Virus record (IMG/VR): IMGVR_UViG_3300020428_000847
Span: 1-40,356 of that record
Length of the DNA stretch: 40,356 nt
Source of the DNA: a virus
Direction: 5' to 3' (one strand)
Of this stretch, positions 24,609 to 32,236 are shown piece by piece (the first letter of the stretch is position 1; each line of letters starts with the position of its first letter). The translations under genes were made by a program, and so were the position numbers. A model generated the notes under the pieces. That model did no database searches, was not told where the DNA came from, and saw only the letters and a program-made list of their open reading frames with translations.

Positions 24609-25619
24609 TTATGCGGCTTCTAATAGTGCTGAGTTGGCTAGGTTCTTGTGTTTGGATTCTACCATGATGTCTGCTGACGGTTTAAACGTTAATGCCCAGT
24701 CATTTACTGCATGATTCCACATCATATCACTGTGGGCACGTAGTTTAGCTTTCTTGTAACCTTGTTCTAATAGCTCGTCCATGTTAGGTAGTGTATTAGC
24801 ATCATGACCTACAAGTAGATCTTCACGTGATACAGAATAATGTATGACAGGTCTAACGCCACGCCAACTATCTACTATGCGTAAAAATCTATCGTCGGTG
24901 GGGTGTATGTATTCACCAGTTCGTACCCAGTGGTGGTGTATGTCAAGTACGAGTGCGACATCATCTTGGAGTTCGAGCGATGCTTCGATGCCCCACGACA
25001 TTTCGTCATTCTCGATCGTAATCGTGTTTCTCGCTTCTTGAGATAATCTTGGGAGGACTCGTTGGATACCGGCTGGACCTTGCCTACCTGATATATGGAC
25101 GTTGCATTTAAAGTCCTGGAATTGTTGGCCGTAGCCCATCCATCTGATGCAATCAACATGATATTCAAACTCCTCTATACTTCTATTTACTATTTCTGGG
25201 TTATCACTAGCAAGGACAGTAAATTGTCCTGGGTGCATAGAAAGTCTAACATCTAGCTTTCTTGCAAGTTCGCCTACCTTGGCAAAGTGTGTTTCACAGT
25301 ATGCAATTACGTCAGGCTTCTTCCAATAGTAAGACCAATCTGCCTGTGTGTAAACAGGAAGTACATCTGATCCTAGTCGAACCATTCGTAACTCATCTCG
25401 TAGTCCACCAACATATTCTATCAAGTTATGAAAACTCTGTATGTTGTGAACCATAATGTCCCATAGCCTTTGTTCTGCTACATCTCGTGTTTGCCTATTC
25501 AACCATTGTACGGTTGTGCTACGAGTGTTCAAAGGTCGTTGGATCTCTTCTAGCAGTTTTTTCTTCTGCGTCTGATCCGGGTGCATATATTTACAGGCGA
25601 AACCTATACGTTCTATCAT
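24609..25619 (-). CDS. uvdE: UV damage endonuclease UvdE
   Basis: A 336-residue TIM-barrel endonuclease that nicks DNA 5' of UV photoproducts and starts excision repair without the Uvr system. The opening R-I-G-F-A-C-K-Y, the metal-binding segments R-L-S-M-H-P-G-Q-F (149-157), N-V-H-I-S-G, I-E-N-D-E, D-I-H-H-H-W and the late K-A-K-L-R-A-H-S-D-M-M-W and M-V-E-S-K-H-K-N are all family hallmarks, and length is normal. A perfect early promoter (25626-25654) ends six bases before the ATG, so the mRNA should be leaderless. Bases about 24840-25100 are near 50% G+C by count, well above the neighbours, which suggests a more recent origin from another genome. Surface-water phages meet strong UV, so the role is plausible in repair of viral DNA. 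Confidence 0.92.
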   Translation of the reverse strand: MIERIGFACKYMHPDQTQKKKLLEEIQRPLNTRSTTVQWLNRQTRDVAEQRLWDIMVHNIQSFHNLIEYVGGLRDELRMVRLGSDVLPVYTQADWSYYWKKPDVIAYCETHFAKVGELARKLDVRLSMHPGQFTVLASDNPEIVNRSIEEFEYHVDCIRWMGYGQQFQDFKCNVHISGRQGPAGIQRVLPRLSQEARNTITIENDEMSWGIEASLELQDDVALVLDIHHHWVRTGEYIHPTDDRFLRIVDSWRGVRPVIHYSVSREDLLVGHDANTLPNMDELLEQGYKKAKLRAHSDMMWNHAVNDWALTFKPSADIMVESKHKNLANSALLEAA

Positions 25620-25625
25620 AATACT

Positions 25626-25654
25626 ATTATACTACTTTTTCTCAAAGGTGTCAA
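25626..25654 (-). promoter_or_regulatory. Sigma-70-type early promoter for uvdE
   Basis: Minus strand TTGACA (25654-25649), 17 bases, TATAAT (25631-25626): full consensus. Six bases then separate it from the ATG at 25619, which places the start of transcription at or next to the A of ATG. Confidence 0.8.
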
Positions 25655-26318
25655 CTTCTTTTGCTTCTAATTGTGCATGAACTTTTTTGGCTCTGTTCTT
25701 AACTAGCTTGGTATAGTCTGGGTTAGTACTCCATTTATGTAAATGATCAATCTGTGCATTAACATCAATCTTTCCTGACTCAAACTGCTTTGCTCTTTCA
25801 GTTCTAAAGTCTTCGTAAACATGAAGTTTGTTAATAATACTAATCATGTTTTTTACAGATAAACATTTTGTTGGATATTTCTTTACACCCCAACTTGCAT
25901 TAGGATTTTCTTTTGCTTTAAGTTGTGGTGTGTTCTTATCCCATGTTCTAATACCAAATAGATTATTTGCCTCTTTGGCAAACCTACTAGTACCATAACC
26001 TGTTTCTAACACAGCCATTGCTATAATGATATCTCTGTGTACTCTTTGTTGTGGTTCAAGGTGTAAGTTAATAAAATCAATACATCTACCTACTGCTTTT
26101 ACAAATTGTAGATTTGTTGAATATTCAATACTAGGTTCTATGAAACCATAACTATTCCATTCTGCTACAAGACTTGATTCGTATTTTGCCTTGAGTTTTT
26201 CTTTTACAAGATAGTTAGGTTTAAACGTTCCGTATGCAAAGGTAATTAACATACCTAACAATGCAATAACGACATAGAACGAGATGCGAAATGCTTTATG
26301 TTTAAATATTTTTTTCAT
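25632..26318 (-). CDS. Membrane-anchored glucosaminidase (Bax/GH73-like), likely endolysin
   Basis: A 228-residue protein. Residues 1-10 are basic and 13-30 form one membrane helix (F-Y-V-V-I-A-L-L-G-M-L-I-T-F-A-Y-G), a signal anchor that puts the rest in the periplasm. Residues 90-190 are a Bax-type glucosaminidase domain with the catalytic Glu105 in M-A-V-L-E-T-G-Y-G-T-S-R-F and the family N-N-L-F-G-I-R motif, ending near Y-P-T-K-C-L-S-V. It should cut the glycan chains of peptidoglycan. The N-terminal anchor is like that of SAR endolysins, which stay inactive in the membrane until released. It has its own consensus early promoter. The stop lies inside the uvdE promoter. Confidence 0.82.
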   Translation of the reverse strand: MKKIFKHKAFRISFYVVIALLGMLITFAYGTFKPNYLVKEKLKAKYESSLVAEWNSYGFIEPSIEYSTNLQFVKAVGRCIDFINLHLEPQQRVHRDIIIAMAVLETGYGTSRFAKEANNLFGIRTWDKNTPQLKAKENPNASWGVKKYPTKCLSVKNMISIINKLHVYEDFRTERAKQFESGKIDVNAQIDHLHKWSTNPDYTKLVKNRAKKVHAQLEAKEVDTFEKK

Positions 26319-26324
26319 AGTTAT

Positions 26325-26353
26325 ATTATATTAGTAGTTGAGGTTAAAGTCAA
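26325..26353 (-). promoter_or_regulatory. Sigma-70-type early promoter for the glucosaminidase gene
   Basis: Minus strand TTGACT (26353-26348), 17 bases, TATAAT (26330-26325); the ATG at 26318 follows after six bases, again giving a leaderless or nearly leaderless mRNA. Confidence 0.78.
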
Positions 26354-26358
26354 GCGAT

Positions 26359-27057
26359 TTATCGCCAATTTTCCCTGCACCAATCATCAATACAGTCTTT
26401 TGGATTTGGATCGCCATGAAATACTGCAATACTTGTCTCTGGCAGTATATTTGGTATACCTTTGGTTGCAAAGTTTCTTTTACCAGAAGCTCTACTCATT
26501 TCAGGTCTACCACGCATTTCCCATTTATAACTCTGTATCCATTCATCTGGAAAGAAATTGAAATGCGTTTTTACATTCGCATATAACCAATCCTGATCTC
26601 CATGATACCTTGCGGCATGATATTTTGGATCCTTCATAAATTCTGTATATACGTTTTGATGTTGTCCTGGGTGTAATCTAAAGATACTAGAGTTCATACG
26701 ATCCCAATTAGATTGTATGCATCTATTAAAGTCTCTAAGAACACAAAATTCTCCTGCCTTGTATTCAAACAGATTATCTATGTTTTTAAATATAATAATA
26801 TCTAGATCCATATAAAGCATTGGACCTTTAAAGTTTAGTCCAGGATTAAAGAACATTGGTTTATACCACCAACCCTTAACGTCAGGGTGCAATGGAATAG
26901 GTTGAATTCGAACACCTGAGTCGATGCCTTTAGGATTTTCAGTAAAGCAAATGAACTCAATGGGGATAGTAGTATGTCGTTTGACCATACTGTAAAGTGT
27001 ATTGACGTACTCAGCACCGTATTTGTCACCGTGTTTTAGACAAACTACATAATTCAT
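26359..27057 (-). CDS. Glycosyltransferase-like protein
   Basis: A 232-residue protein with the look of a GT-A fold: M-N-Y-V-V-C-L-K-H-G-D-K-Y at the start, the metal-binding D-x-D in Y-M-D-L-D-I-I-I-F (D84, D86), then Y-H-G-D-Q-D-W (151-157) and a C-terminal F-H-G-D-P-N-P. These are the features of enzymes that move sugar from a nucleotide-sugar onto an acceptor, of the family-8-like kind. Donor and acceptor are unknown. In a phage it may glycosylate DNA, a virion protein or the host surface. It is the last gene of the run starting near 28092, 17 bases after the cupin-like gene, with a GGAGG ribosome site somewhat far (about ten bases) from the ATG. Confidence 0.72.
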   Translation of the reverse strand: MNYVVCLKHGDKYGAEYVNTLYSMVKRHTTIPIEFICFTENPKGIDSGVRIQPIPLHPDVKGWWYKPMFFNPGLNFKGPMLYMDLDIIIFKNIDNLFEYKAGEFCVLRDFNRCIQSNWDRMNSSIFRLHPGQHQNVYTEFMKDPKYHAARYHGDQDWLYANVKTHFNFFPDEWIQSYKWEMRGRPEMSRASGKRNFATKGIPNILPETSIAVFHGDPNPKDCIDDWCRENWR

Positions 27058-27074
27058 AGGCTTATGGCCTCCCT

Positions 27075-27662
27075 TTAATTATACGGCTGTGAAGTGTTAG
27101 CAGGTTGACTCATGAAGTTGTTAGTAGTCATTGCCTTAGATGGGTTAGCACCTAAACTTAATGTTACCCTTGGACCCATTGGAACCGACTTATGACCATA
27201 CAGTCTTGGAATGAATATTGCATCGCCTGTTTTAAGTGTATGAACTTCTTTTTGACTGTTGTCTTCGTTAGCAGTAATAAATGTAACGTCTCCGTATCCT
27301 TGAATTAGTAATACTGATTCGTAATCTCTGTGTATGTGTACACTATGATGTCCGTCACTTAAACTAAAAAAGAAACTAGCATTGAAAAGTGTTTCAGTAT
27401 CAACCCTTTCATAGTTTTCCATAAACTCTATGTGATAAGGTTTTACTCTTGGATCCATCTCAACACCTGGCAGATGAGCAGTACCTTTTAGTATCTTGTC
27501 ATCATTTGTAATTGCCGCTTGGTATTGATTAGCTTCTAGTAGTGTGTGGAAGTTAATATTAGTTGCTTCAGGAAATACTTGTTTCCAAACCTTAGGTTTA
27601 CCACCTGCTCTAGCTTGATTAAGTTCTGCCCAGAAGTTTCTTCTATCCTTCGTAAATTGCAC
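27075..27662 (-). CDS. Cupin/JmjC-like oxygenase
   Basis: A protein of about 195 residues with a beta-barrel metal site: D-G-H-H-S-V-H-I-H-R-D-Y-E-S (H-x-H-x-D near the middle) and a second motif L-K-T-G-D-A-I-F-I-P-R-L-Y-G-H-K-S. The P-R-L-x-G-H element and the final P-R-V-T-L-S-L-G strand fit JmjC-type or cupin oxygenases, which use iron. Whether it needs 2-oxoglutarate is unclear. GTG at 27662 is chosen because GGAG lies six bases upstream; an ATG at 27674 without a ribosome site is the alternative. It overlaps the end of the QueD-like gene by 20 bases. The C-terminal 25 residues are Asn/Ser/Gln-rich. Confidence 0.65.
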   Translation of the reverse strand: MQFTKDRRNFWAELNQARAGGKPKVWKQVFPEATNINFHTLLEANQYQAAITNDDKILKGTAHLPGVEMDPRVKPYHIEFMENYERVDTETLFNASFFFSLSDGHHSVHIHRDYESVLLIQGYGDVTFITANEDNSQKEVHTLKTGDAIFIPRLYGHKSVPMGPRVTLSLGANPSKAMTTNNFMSQPANTSQPYN

Positions 27663-28092
27663 TATTGGCTCCATGTTCTGCACATTCTACTGATACCACA
27701 TAACATCTGTCATCTGTCTGTGCTCTAATATGTTTGTCAGCAAAGTTAAAGGCGTGTTCGGCAAACTTCTCTGCACCAACTCCGTCCATAATAACAATAC
27801 TTGCTAGATCCATTTCTTCTAGCTCTCTAAATTTATCTATGTGAGGATCCTTAGAATCTAAAACAAGTTTATGATCAAAGTTATCTTCTAACCATTTCTT
27901 GACAGGCTTCAGCCCACCAAAGTCAACTGCCCAATTCTTATTGTCTAATTTATCACAACCAAACTTAAATGTAAATGCTAGACTGTATCCGTGTAGCAAA
28001 TGACAATGTGAATGATCTGCGTTTGGCTGTCTAAAGACTGCACTCAACCCAATGTTGTGTCCGTAATGTTTTGTACTATAATGTTTACTCAT
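27643..28092 (-). CDS. QueD / 6-pyruvoyl-tetrahydropterin synthase-like protein, divergent
   Basis: QueD makes 6-carboxy-tetrahydropterin in the path to queuosine and 7-deazaguanine. This 149-residue homologue keeps the catalytic Cys30, Asp73-His74 (N-F-D-H-K-L-V-L) and the C-terminal A-E-H-G-A-N-S-A substrate site. Of the three usual zinc histidines only the L-H-G one (H34) is kept: the first falls at V19/F20 and the H-G-H second is Tyr36. Spare histidines in D-H-S-H-C-H could offer other ligands. It may therefore be a pterin-family enzyme with a changed metal site or substrate. No other 7-deazaguanine gene is in the window. An early promoter (28160-28188) leads the operon with the cupin-like and glycosyltransferase genes. 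Confidence 0.78.
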   Translation of the reverse strand: MSKHYSTKHYGHNIGLSAVFRQPNADHSHCHLLHGYSLAFTFKFGCDKLDNKNWAVDFGGLKPVKKWLEDNFDHKLVLDSKDPHIDKFRELEEMDLASIVIMDGVGAEKFAEHAFNFADKHIRAQTDDRCYVVSVECAEHGANSAIYEG

Positions 28093-28159
28093 ATTTCTCT
28101 CCAGTTATAACGGCGGAGTATTTAAAGAGGGTCGACGTTGTTAAAGTCCTCATTGTTTA

Positions 28160-28188
28160 ATTATATAACCTTTCCAATCAAATGTCAA
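28160..28188 (-). promoter_or_regulatory. Sigma-70-type early promoter for the QueD-like operon
   Basis: Minus strand TTGACA (28188-28183), 17 bases, TATAAT (28165-28160): full consensus. It leaves a leader of about 60 bases before the ATG at 28092. The -35 overlaps the stop of the upstream gene. Confidence 0.82.
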
Positions 28189-28784
28189 CTGTTTTTATGA
28201 AAAGTATTGAAACTAATCGTAATACGTTTTGCCGTTTTATTTGGAAGGCTACTATGGTATAACCAACTAGGGAATAATATCAACATTCCGCTTTTTGGTT
28301 CAAATTCCATTTTATCAGCAGTAAAGTTTGTTGCCTTGTTATGTATCTCAGACATACGTGGAGTTCTAATAGGACTTTCAAATACTATACTTGCACTTCC
28401 TTCTTCTACTATTGGATAGTATGCTCCACTTACAATAGATAGTTCATGTCTATGACTAGCAACATAACCTTCCTGTACTTGATGATTGATCCAACTCTTA
28501 CCTATGTCAACAGGTTCAAGTCCTGCATCATCACAGTATTCATTTAAACGTTCTTCGATAGTTTTTTTCATATCTGCAAATTCGTTTATGTGTAATAAGT
28601 TTTCAACTTGTCTACTACTGGTTGTTCCTTTACCTATATCATCTGGCCAAGTTTCCATATCACAATCATCTAAGAATGCGTTTACTATTTTTGTGTCACA
28701 ATCTATATGATGTACTTGTACCAGTGTAGGAAAAATATTATAGTCTGCTTTCCTAAACTGTTGATCAGGTATCTGTGCTTTCAT
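28185..28784 (-). CDS. 2-oxoglutarate/Fe(II) oxygenase-like protein (copy 2 of a pair)
   Basis: A 199-residue protein, paralogous to the gene upstream: both share F-P-T-L-V, S-W-[IF]-N, [AS]-H-R-H-E-x-S-[IV]-[VI]-S-G-A-Y-Y-P, F-E-S-P, the L-F-P-S-W-L-x-H-S end and R-x-T-I-S-F-N. The iron site is H-x-H (H111, H113) rather than H-x-D, as in the small family often annotated from TIGR02466-type proteins of marine phages, with distal H177 and R187. The substrate is unknown. It overlaps the paralogue by 20 bases, and its 3' end carries the -35 of the QueD-like operon promoter. Confidence 0.75.
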   Translation of the reverse strand: MKAQIPDQQFRKADYNIFPTLVQVHHIDCDTKIVNAFLDDCDMETWPDDIGKGTTSSRQVENLLHINEFADMKKTIEERLNEYCDDAGLEPVDIGKSWINHQVQEGYVASHRHELSIVSGAYYPIVEEGSASIVFESPIRTPRMSEIHNKATNFTADKMEFEPKSGMLILFPSWLYHSSLPNKTAKRITISFNTFHKNS

Positions 28785-29412
28785 GTGGGTCCGTTCTATA
28801 ATCTCTTAATGTTTGAAAGTGTTCTCTATCATCTCTTCTAATCGTATTAAAACTAATTGTGTATCTTTTTTCTGTTGGGTTTGAAGGAACAGAATGCCTT
28901 AGCCAACTAGGAAACAAAACTAACAAGCCATCCTGTGGCATAAAGTCTAAGTTATAAGCATTGTAGTTGGTCTGTCTTATATTGTTCATGTTCATTTGAT
29001 ATGGTTGTAAAGGACTTTCAAAAACCAACGGTGAACTGTTTGGATCTACCTTAGGATAGTATGCTCCACTGATAACACTTCTTTCGTGTCTATGAGCAGT
29101 AACAGATCCTTTTTCATACAATGTGTTAAACCAACTTGTAGAAATAAGTGTGTAATCAATACCCGATTCGTTGCTATATTGATCGCAACATTCCTGTATT
29201 GTTTTCCAAAGGTCAACTAATCTCTTATCATTTAAAAACATTTCATCACCAGTGATGTAACTGCTTTGACCTTCATGTACCAAAACATGATCACCTGTGC
29301 GTTCCCAGGTTTCGATCATATCAATAACAGTCTTTTCACAAGAATGATCCTTCAAGTCGAAACTTGAAACCAAAGTTGGAAAAGCTGGATAGTGTCTAGC
29401 TTCGTGTTGCAT
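28765..29412 (-). CDS. 2-oxoglutarate/Fe(II) oxygenase-like protein (copy 1 of a pair)
   Basis: A 215-residue protein with A-H-R-H-E-R-S-V-I-S-G-A-Y-Y-P (H107, H109), the later L-F-P-S-W-L-R-H-S and the closing K-R-Y-T-I-S-F-N; see the paralogue at 28185 for the shared pattern. It has a longer, charged C-terminal tail (R-R-D-D-R-E-H-F-Q-T-L). The pair in tandem with overlap points to a local duplication. It overlaps the upstream gene by 17 bases, with AGAAG as a weak ribosome site before the ATG. The two copies differ mostly in the first 90 residues, which may set the substrate. Confidence 0.75.
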   Translation of the reverse strand: MQHEARHYPAFPTLVSSFDLKDHSCEKTVIDMIETWERTGDHVLVHEGQSSYITGDEMFLNDKRLVDLWKTIQECCDQYSNESGIDYTLISTSWFNTLYEKGSVTAHRHERSVISGAYYPKVDPNSSPLVFESPLQPYQMNMNNIRQTNYNAYNLDFMPQDGLLVLFPSWLRHSVPSNPTEKRYTISFNTIRRDDREHFQTLRDYRTDPHESTDT

Positions 29413-29980
29413 TAAATTCTTCTGTCCTTTTGCTTGTTACATTATTAATTATCTTAGGCCATGGCTTATTATTGTAATAAATGAACTGTACCTTATCAAA
29501 ACATTCAAATACCTTGTTCATTTGATATATCCAATAACTTGGATCAACAGGTTTGGTATCAGCGTCATTATAGTTTGGTGTGCTTTTATATATGTTATTA
29601 ACTTTGTCTGATTCAGATCCTATGTCAAATCCAATTATGTGTATCGTAGGATCAGTCATGTGCTTTTCAGATAGGTATGCTCCTAGCAATAATGCATATG
29701 GTCCACTGCCCCAATGCCACGGATCATCAGGCCTTGTGTCGCCTTCATAAGGTAATGGCGGTACTAGCCCACATAGTTTAAATTGGTCTTTCCAATCTGA
29801 TCTAGTATATATTGAACCGTAGTTACGTTTCTCTTGTGCTTCTATTACCATACGGCGGTCACAACACACCAAATGATGTACATAATAGTCTCTGTGTATT
29901 GCATTACAGCCTATTTTTATACGTTTATATGTGTCTATATCTAGGCCTAGCCTACTTTCTCCGTTACCTATTACAAGCAT
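29396..29980 (-). CDS. Nucleotide-fold protein, possibly glycan-related, unknown role
   Basis: A 194-residue protein opening with a Rossmann-like strand and loop, M-L-V-I-G-N-G-E-S-R-L-G, followed by I-G-C-N-A-I-H-R-D-Y-Y-V-H-H-L-V-C-C-D-R-R-M, then W-H-W-G-S-G-P-Y-A-L-L-L-G-A and I-H-I-I-G-F-D-I. This layout is seen in DUF115-like and glycosyltransferase-like phage proteins. I do not know a proven activity. It begins seven bases after a weak late-type box and faces the plus-strand fibre island, whose start lies only 46 bases away. Confidence 0.6.
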   Translation of the reverse strand: MLVIGNGESRLGLDIDTYKRIKIGCNAIHRDYYVHHLVCCDRRMVIEAQEKRNYGSIYTRSDWKDQFKLCGLVPPLPYEGDTRPDDPWHWGSGPYALLLGAYLSEKHMTDPTIHIIGFDIGSESDKVNNIYKSTPNYNDADTKPVDPSYWIYQMNKVFECFDKVQFIYYNNKPWPKIINNVTSKRTEEFNATRS

Positions 29981-29987
29981 GATACTT

Positions 29988-29995
29988 TATTTAAT
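29988..29995 (-). promoter_or_regulatory. Weak T4-late-like box (ATTAAATA), minus strand
   Basis: ATTAAATA on the minus strand, seven bases before the ATG at 29980. It overlaps the plus-strand box at 29993 in the near-palindrome TATTTAATAAATA, so the two divergent genes may share one control site. Confidence 0.35.
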
Positions 29996-30000
29996 AAATA
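29993..30000 (+). promoter_or_regulatory. T4-like late promoter box (AATAAATA), plus strand
   Basis: AATAAATACAGTATAAG on the plus strand, 26 bases before the ATG at 30027. The extended tail ATAAATACAGTATA matches those at 10083 and 38525. It would drive the plus-strand fibre island. Confidence 0.6.
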
Positions 30001-30026
30001 CAGTATAAGTTAGGACATGATACGAA

Positions 30027-32234
30027 ATGACAGCATTTTACGATTTTTTTAGATATATTAAGTTGTACTCTACAGACGGTACAACACTAGAAGCTACACT
30101 TGAAGGTGATAGTGTAACTGATAGCTTGAATATTAGCAGAGGTAATGGTGTAGCTTTTACAGGGGCTAACGCATCTACGGATACATTTAAGATAGATGTT
30201 GATTATGATTTAACAGTACCAGTATCAACCACAAGCATAAGACTGTCTGACGTAAATTCAAACAACAAAGACATAGCACTAGTGGCAGGTGGTAACATGA
30301 CCATTGTAAGAGATAGTGCTAACCAACTTACTATTTCAGCATTGATTGGTGGTGTTAGTAAGAGCATAAGTGCAATCACACAGGGCAATCCTGCTAGGGT
30401 AACAACTACCAACGCACATGGATACACAGAAGCTACACCAGTAACCATAGTTGATGTTGTAGGAATGACCAACGTAAACGGTAACGAATATTTCATGAAC
30501 GTTATCGATGGTAACAATTTTGATTTGTACACAGACGAACTTTTAAGCACTGGACTAAACAGTACAGGCTTTCCTGCATACACATCAGGAGGTGTTGCTA
30601 CTGCCGACTATGGTGGAGCCAAACAAGCATTTAAAACAATTAGGGTATCAGGACAGAGTGATGTCGTAGCAGATACCATTGCTGATCTACTTACACTTGT
30701 AGGTGGAACAGGTATTGACATAACAACCACAGCAGGTACTGACACAATTTCATACGCAATAGATTCAACTGTGGCGACATTGGCAGGTTCACAAACATTA
30801 ACAAACAAAACAATTAATGGACCTGACAATACATTAACAAATATTGCAAACAGTTCATTATCAAACAGCAGTATAACTTTTGCAAGGGTTGGCGGTAACT
30901 CAACAGCGGCCTCATTGGGTGATACAGTTTCCTTCCAAGGAACTGCAAGTGAAGTAACGGTAGGTGAAAACTCAGGAACATTTACTATTGGATTACCAGC
31001 CAGTGTGGCAATCACAACAGGCTTAACTGTAAACGGTATAACGGCAGTTACTGAAAGTGCAACTCAAACACTTACAAACAAGAGCATAGACCTAACAGAT
31101 AATACTTTAACAGGAACACTTGCGGAACTTTCAACTGCTATCAGTGATGATACTGTGGCAGGTATAGCCGCATCACAAACACTTACAAACAAAGGTATTG
31201 ATCTTACAGATAATACTTTAACAGGAACACTAGCAGAATTTAATACTGCTGTTTCAGATGCAACTCTAGTATCTACAACTGGTACAGAAACATTAAGCAA
31301 CAAGACACTTAACTCTCCAGGAATAGATACACCGAACATAACTGCTCCTGTGATAGCACCAGGTGCCACTGCGGCAGGTAAGATAGAATTTATGGAGGCA
31401 ACAAACAATGGCTCAGGTAAAGTAGTATTAACTGGTGCGGACTCTGTTACTAATAATGAGACTAAAACTATAGCCCTACCAAATGGCTCAGGTACGGTGG
31501 CCGTAAGTGTTTTATCACCACTGTCACTTTCATCAGCAGGTCAAATAAGTCTAGGCACAGTTCCTATAGCAAAAGGTGGAACGAATTCAACAACGGCCGC
31601 AGATGCCAGAACAGCACTAGGACTTGCCATTGGCTCAGACGTACAGGCCTATGACGCAGACTTGGCCGCACTTGCAGGATTAACTTCCGCGGCTGACAAA
31701 GGAATATATTTTACAGGTTCAGGTACTGCTGGGGTATATGATTTACCTTTACAGGCAAGAACATTATTAGCCGCGTCGGCAGTTAGTGGTGCAGGCTCAC
31801 AACGTAAACTATTAACACTTGACACAGATGATGATGTACAGTTTGATTCATTTGGTGTTGGCACAGCCGCTTCAGGTACAACTGGAGAAATAAGAGCTAC
31901 CAACAACATCACAGGTTACTATTCATCAGACAGCAGACTAAAAGAAAACATACAGAATATTCCAGATGCACTTGATAAGATCATGATGTTGAAAGGTGTA
32001 ACGTTTGATTGGACAGATGAACACATCAAGGAACGTGGTGGTGAAGATGGTTACTTTGTTAAGAAACACGACACAGGATTAATTGCACAGGACGTACAAC
32101 AGGTGTTACCAGAGATAGTACGTAAGAAAAAAGACGGCTACCTAGGAATACAATACGACAAGACAGTAGGACTTCTTGTAGAAGCAATCAAAGAATTGAA
32201 AGCAGAAATAGAGCAGTTGAAATCTAAGGGGTAG
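30027..32234 (+). CDS. Tail fibre with C-terminal S74 intramolecular chaperone
   Basis: A 735-residue fibre. The first 250 residues are beta-rich, then come repeats of the form Q-T-L-T-N-K-x-I-D-L-T-D-N-T-L-T-G-T-L-A-E (about residues 345-420), a beta-rich head region, and a C-terminal S74 chaperone beginning near Y-Y-S-S-D-S-R-L-K-E-N-I with the Ser and Lys of the self-cleaving dyad, L-I-A-Q-D-V-Q-Q-V-L-P-E and a final coiled coil (E-A-I-K-E-L-K-A-E-I-E-Q-L-K). This domain folds the fibre trimer and then cuts itself off. The gene is on the opposite strand to nearly all others and leads a three-gene island. Its N-terminus lacks the INIG module found in the minus-strand fibres. Confidence 0.85.
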   Translation: MTAFYDFFRYIKLYSTDGTTLEATLEGDSVTDSLNISRGNGVAFTGANASTDTFKIDVDYDLTVPVSTTSIRLSDVNSNNKDIALVAGGNMTIVRDSANQLTISALIGGVSKSISAITQGNPARVTTTNAHGYTEATPVTIVDVVGMTNVNGNEYFMNVIDGNNFDLYTDELLSTGLNSTGFPAYTSGGVATADYGGAKQAFKTIRVSGQSDVVADTIADLLTLVGGTGIDITTTAGTDTISYAIDSTVATLAGSQTLTNKTINGPDNTLTNIANSSLSNSSITFARVGGNSTAASLGDTVSFQGTASEVTVGENSGTFTIGLPASVAITTGLTVNGITAVTESATQTLTNKSIDLTDNTLTGTLAELSTAISDDTVAGIAASQTLTNKGIDLTDNTLTGTLAEFNTAVSDATLVSTTGTETLSNKTLNSPGIDTPNITAPVIAPGATAAGKIEFMEATNNGSGKVVLTGADSVTNNETKTIALPNGSGTVAVSVLSPLSLSSAGQISLGTVPIAKGGTNSTTAADARTALGLAIGSDVQAYDADLAALAGLTSAADKGIYFTGSGTAGVYDLPLQARTLLAASAVSGAGSQRKLLTLDTDDDVQFDSFGVGTAASGTTGEIRATNNITGYYSSDSRLKENIQNIPDALDKIMMLKGVTFDWTDEHIKERGGEDGYFVKKHDTGLIAQDVQQVLPEIVRKKKDGYLGIQYDKTVGLLVEAIKELKAEIEQLKSKG
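31065..31286 (+). repeat. Tandem 111-base coding repeat in the S74 fibre
   Basis: Two adjacent 111-base units (37 codons), the first starting at 31065 and the second at 31176, both beginning Q-T-L-T-N-K-[SG]-I-D-L-T-D and sharing the T-L-T-G-T-L-A-E stretch. Degenerate copies lie before (near 30790) and after (near 31285). Such repeats set fibre shaft length and are prone to gain or loss. Confidence 0.75.
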
Positions 32235-32236
32235 GA

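Noticed and set aside
24875-25168. Second minus-strand frame inside uvdE (97 codons)
   Set aside because: Shadow of the uvdE frame in its G+C-rich patch; low complexity and no start signal.
28119-28126. TTTAAATA before the QueD-like gene as a late promoter
   Set aside because: It differs from NATAAATA and lies just downstream of a perfect sigma-70 promoter that explains expression better.
31065-31286. Possible CRISPR-like array
   Set aside because: The units are in-frame coding repeats of a fibre shaft with no spacer pattern; no cas gene is present.
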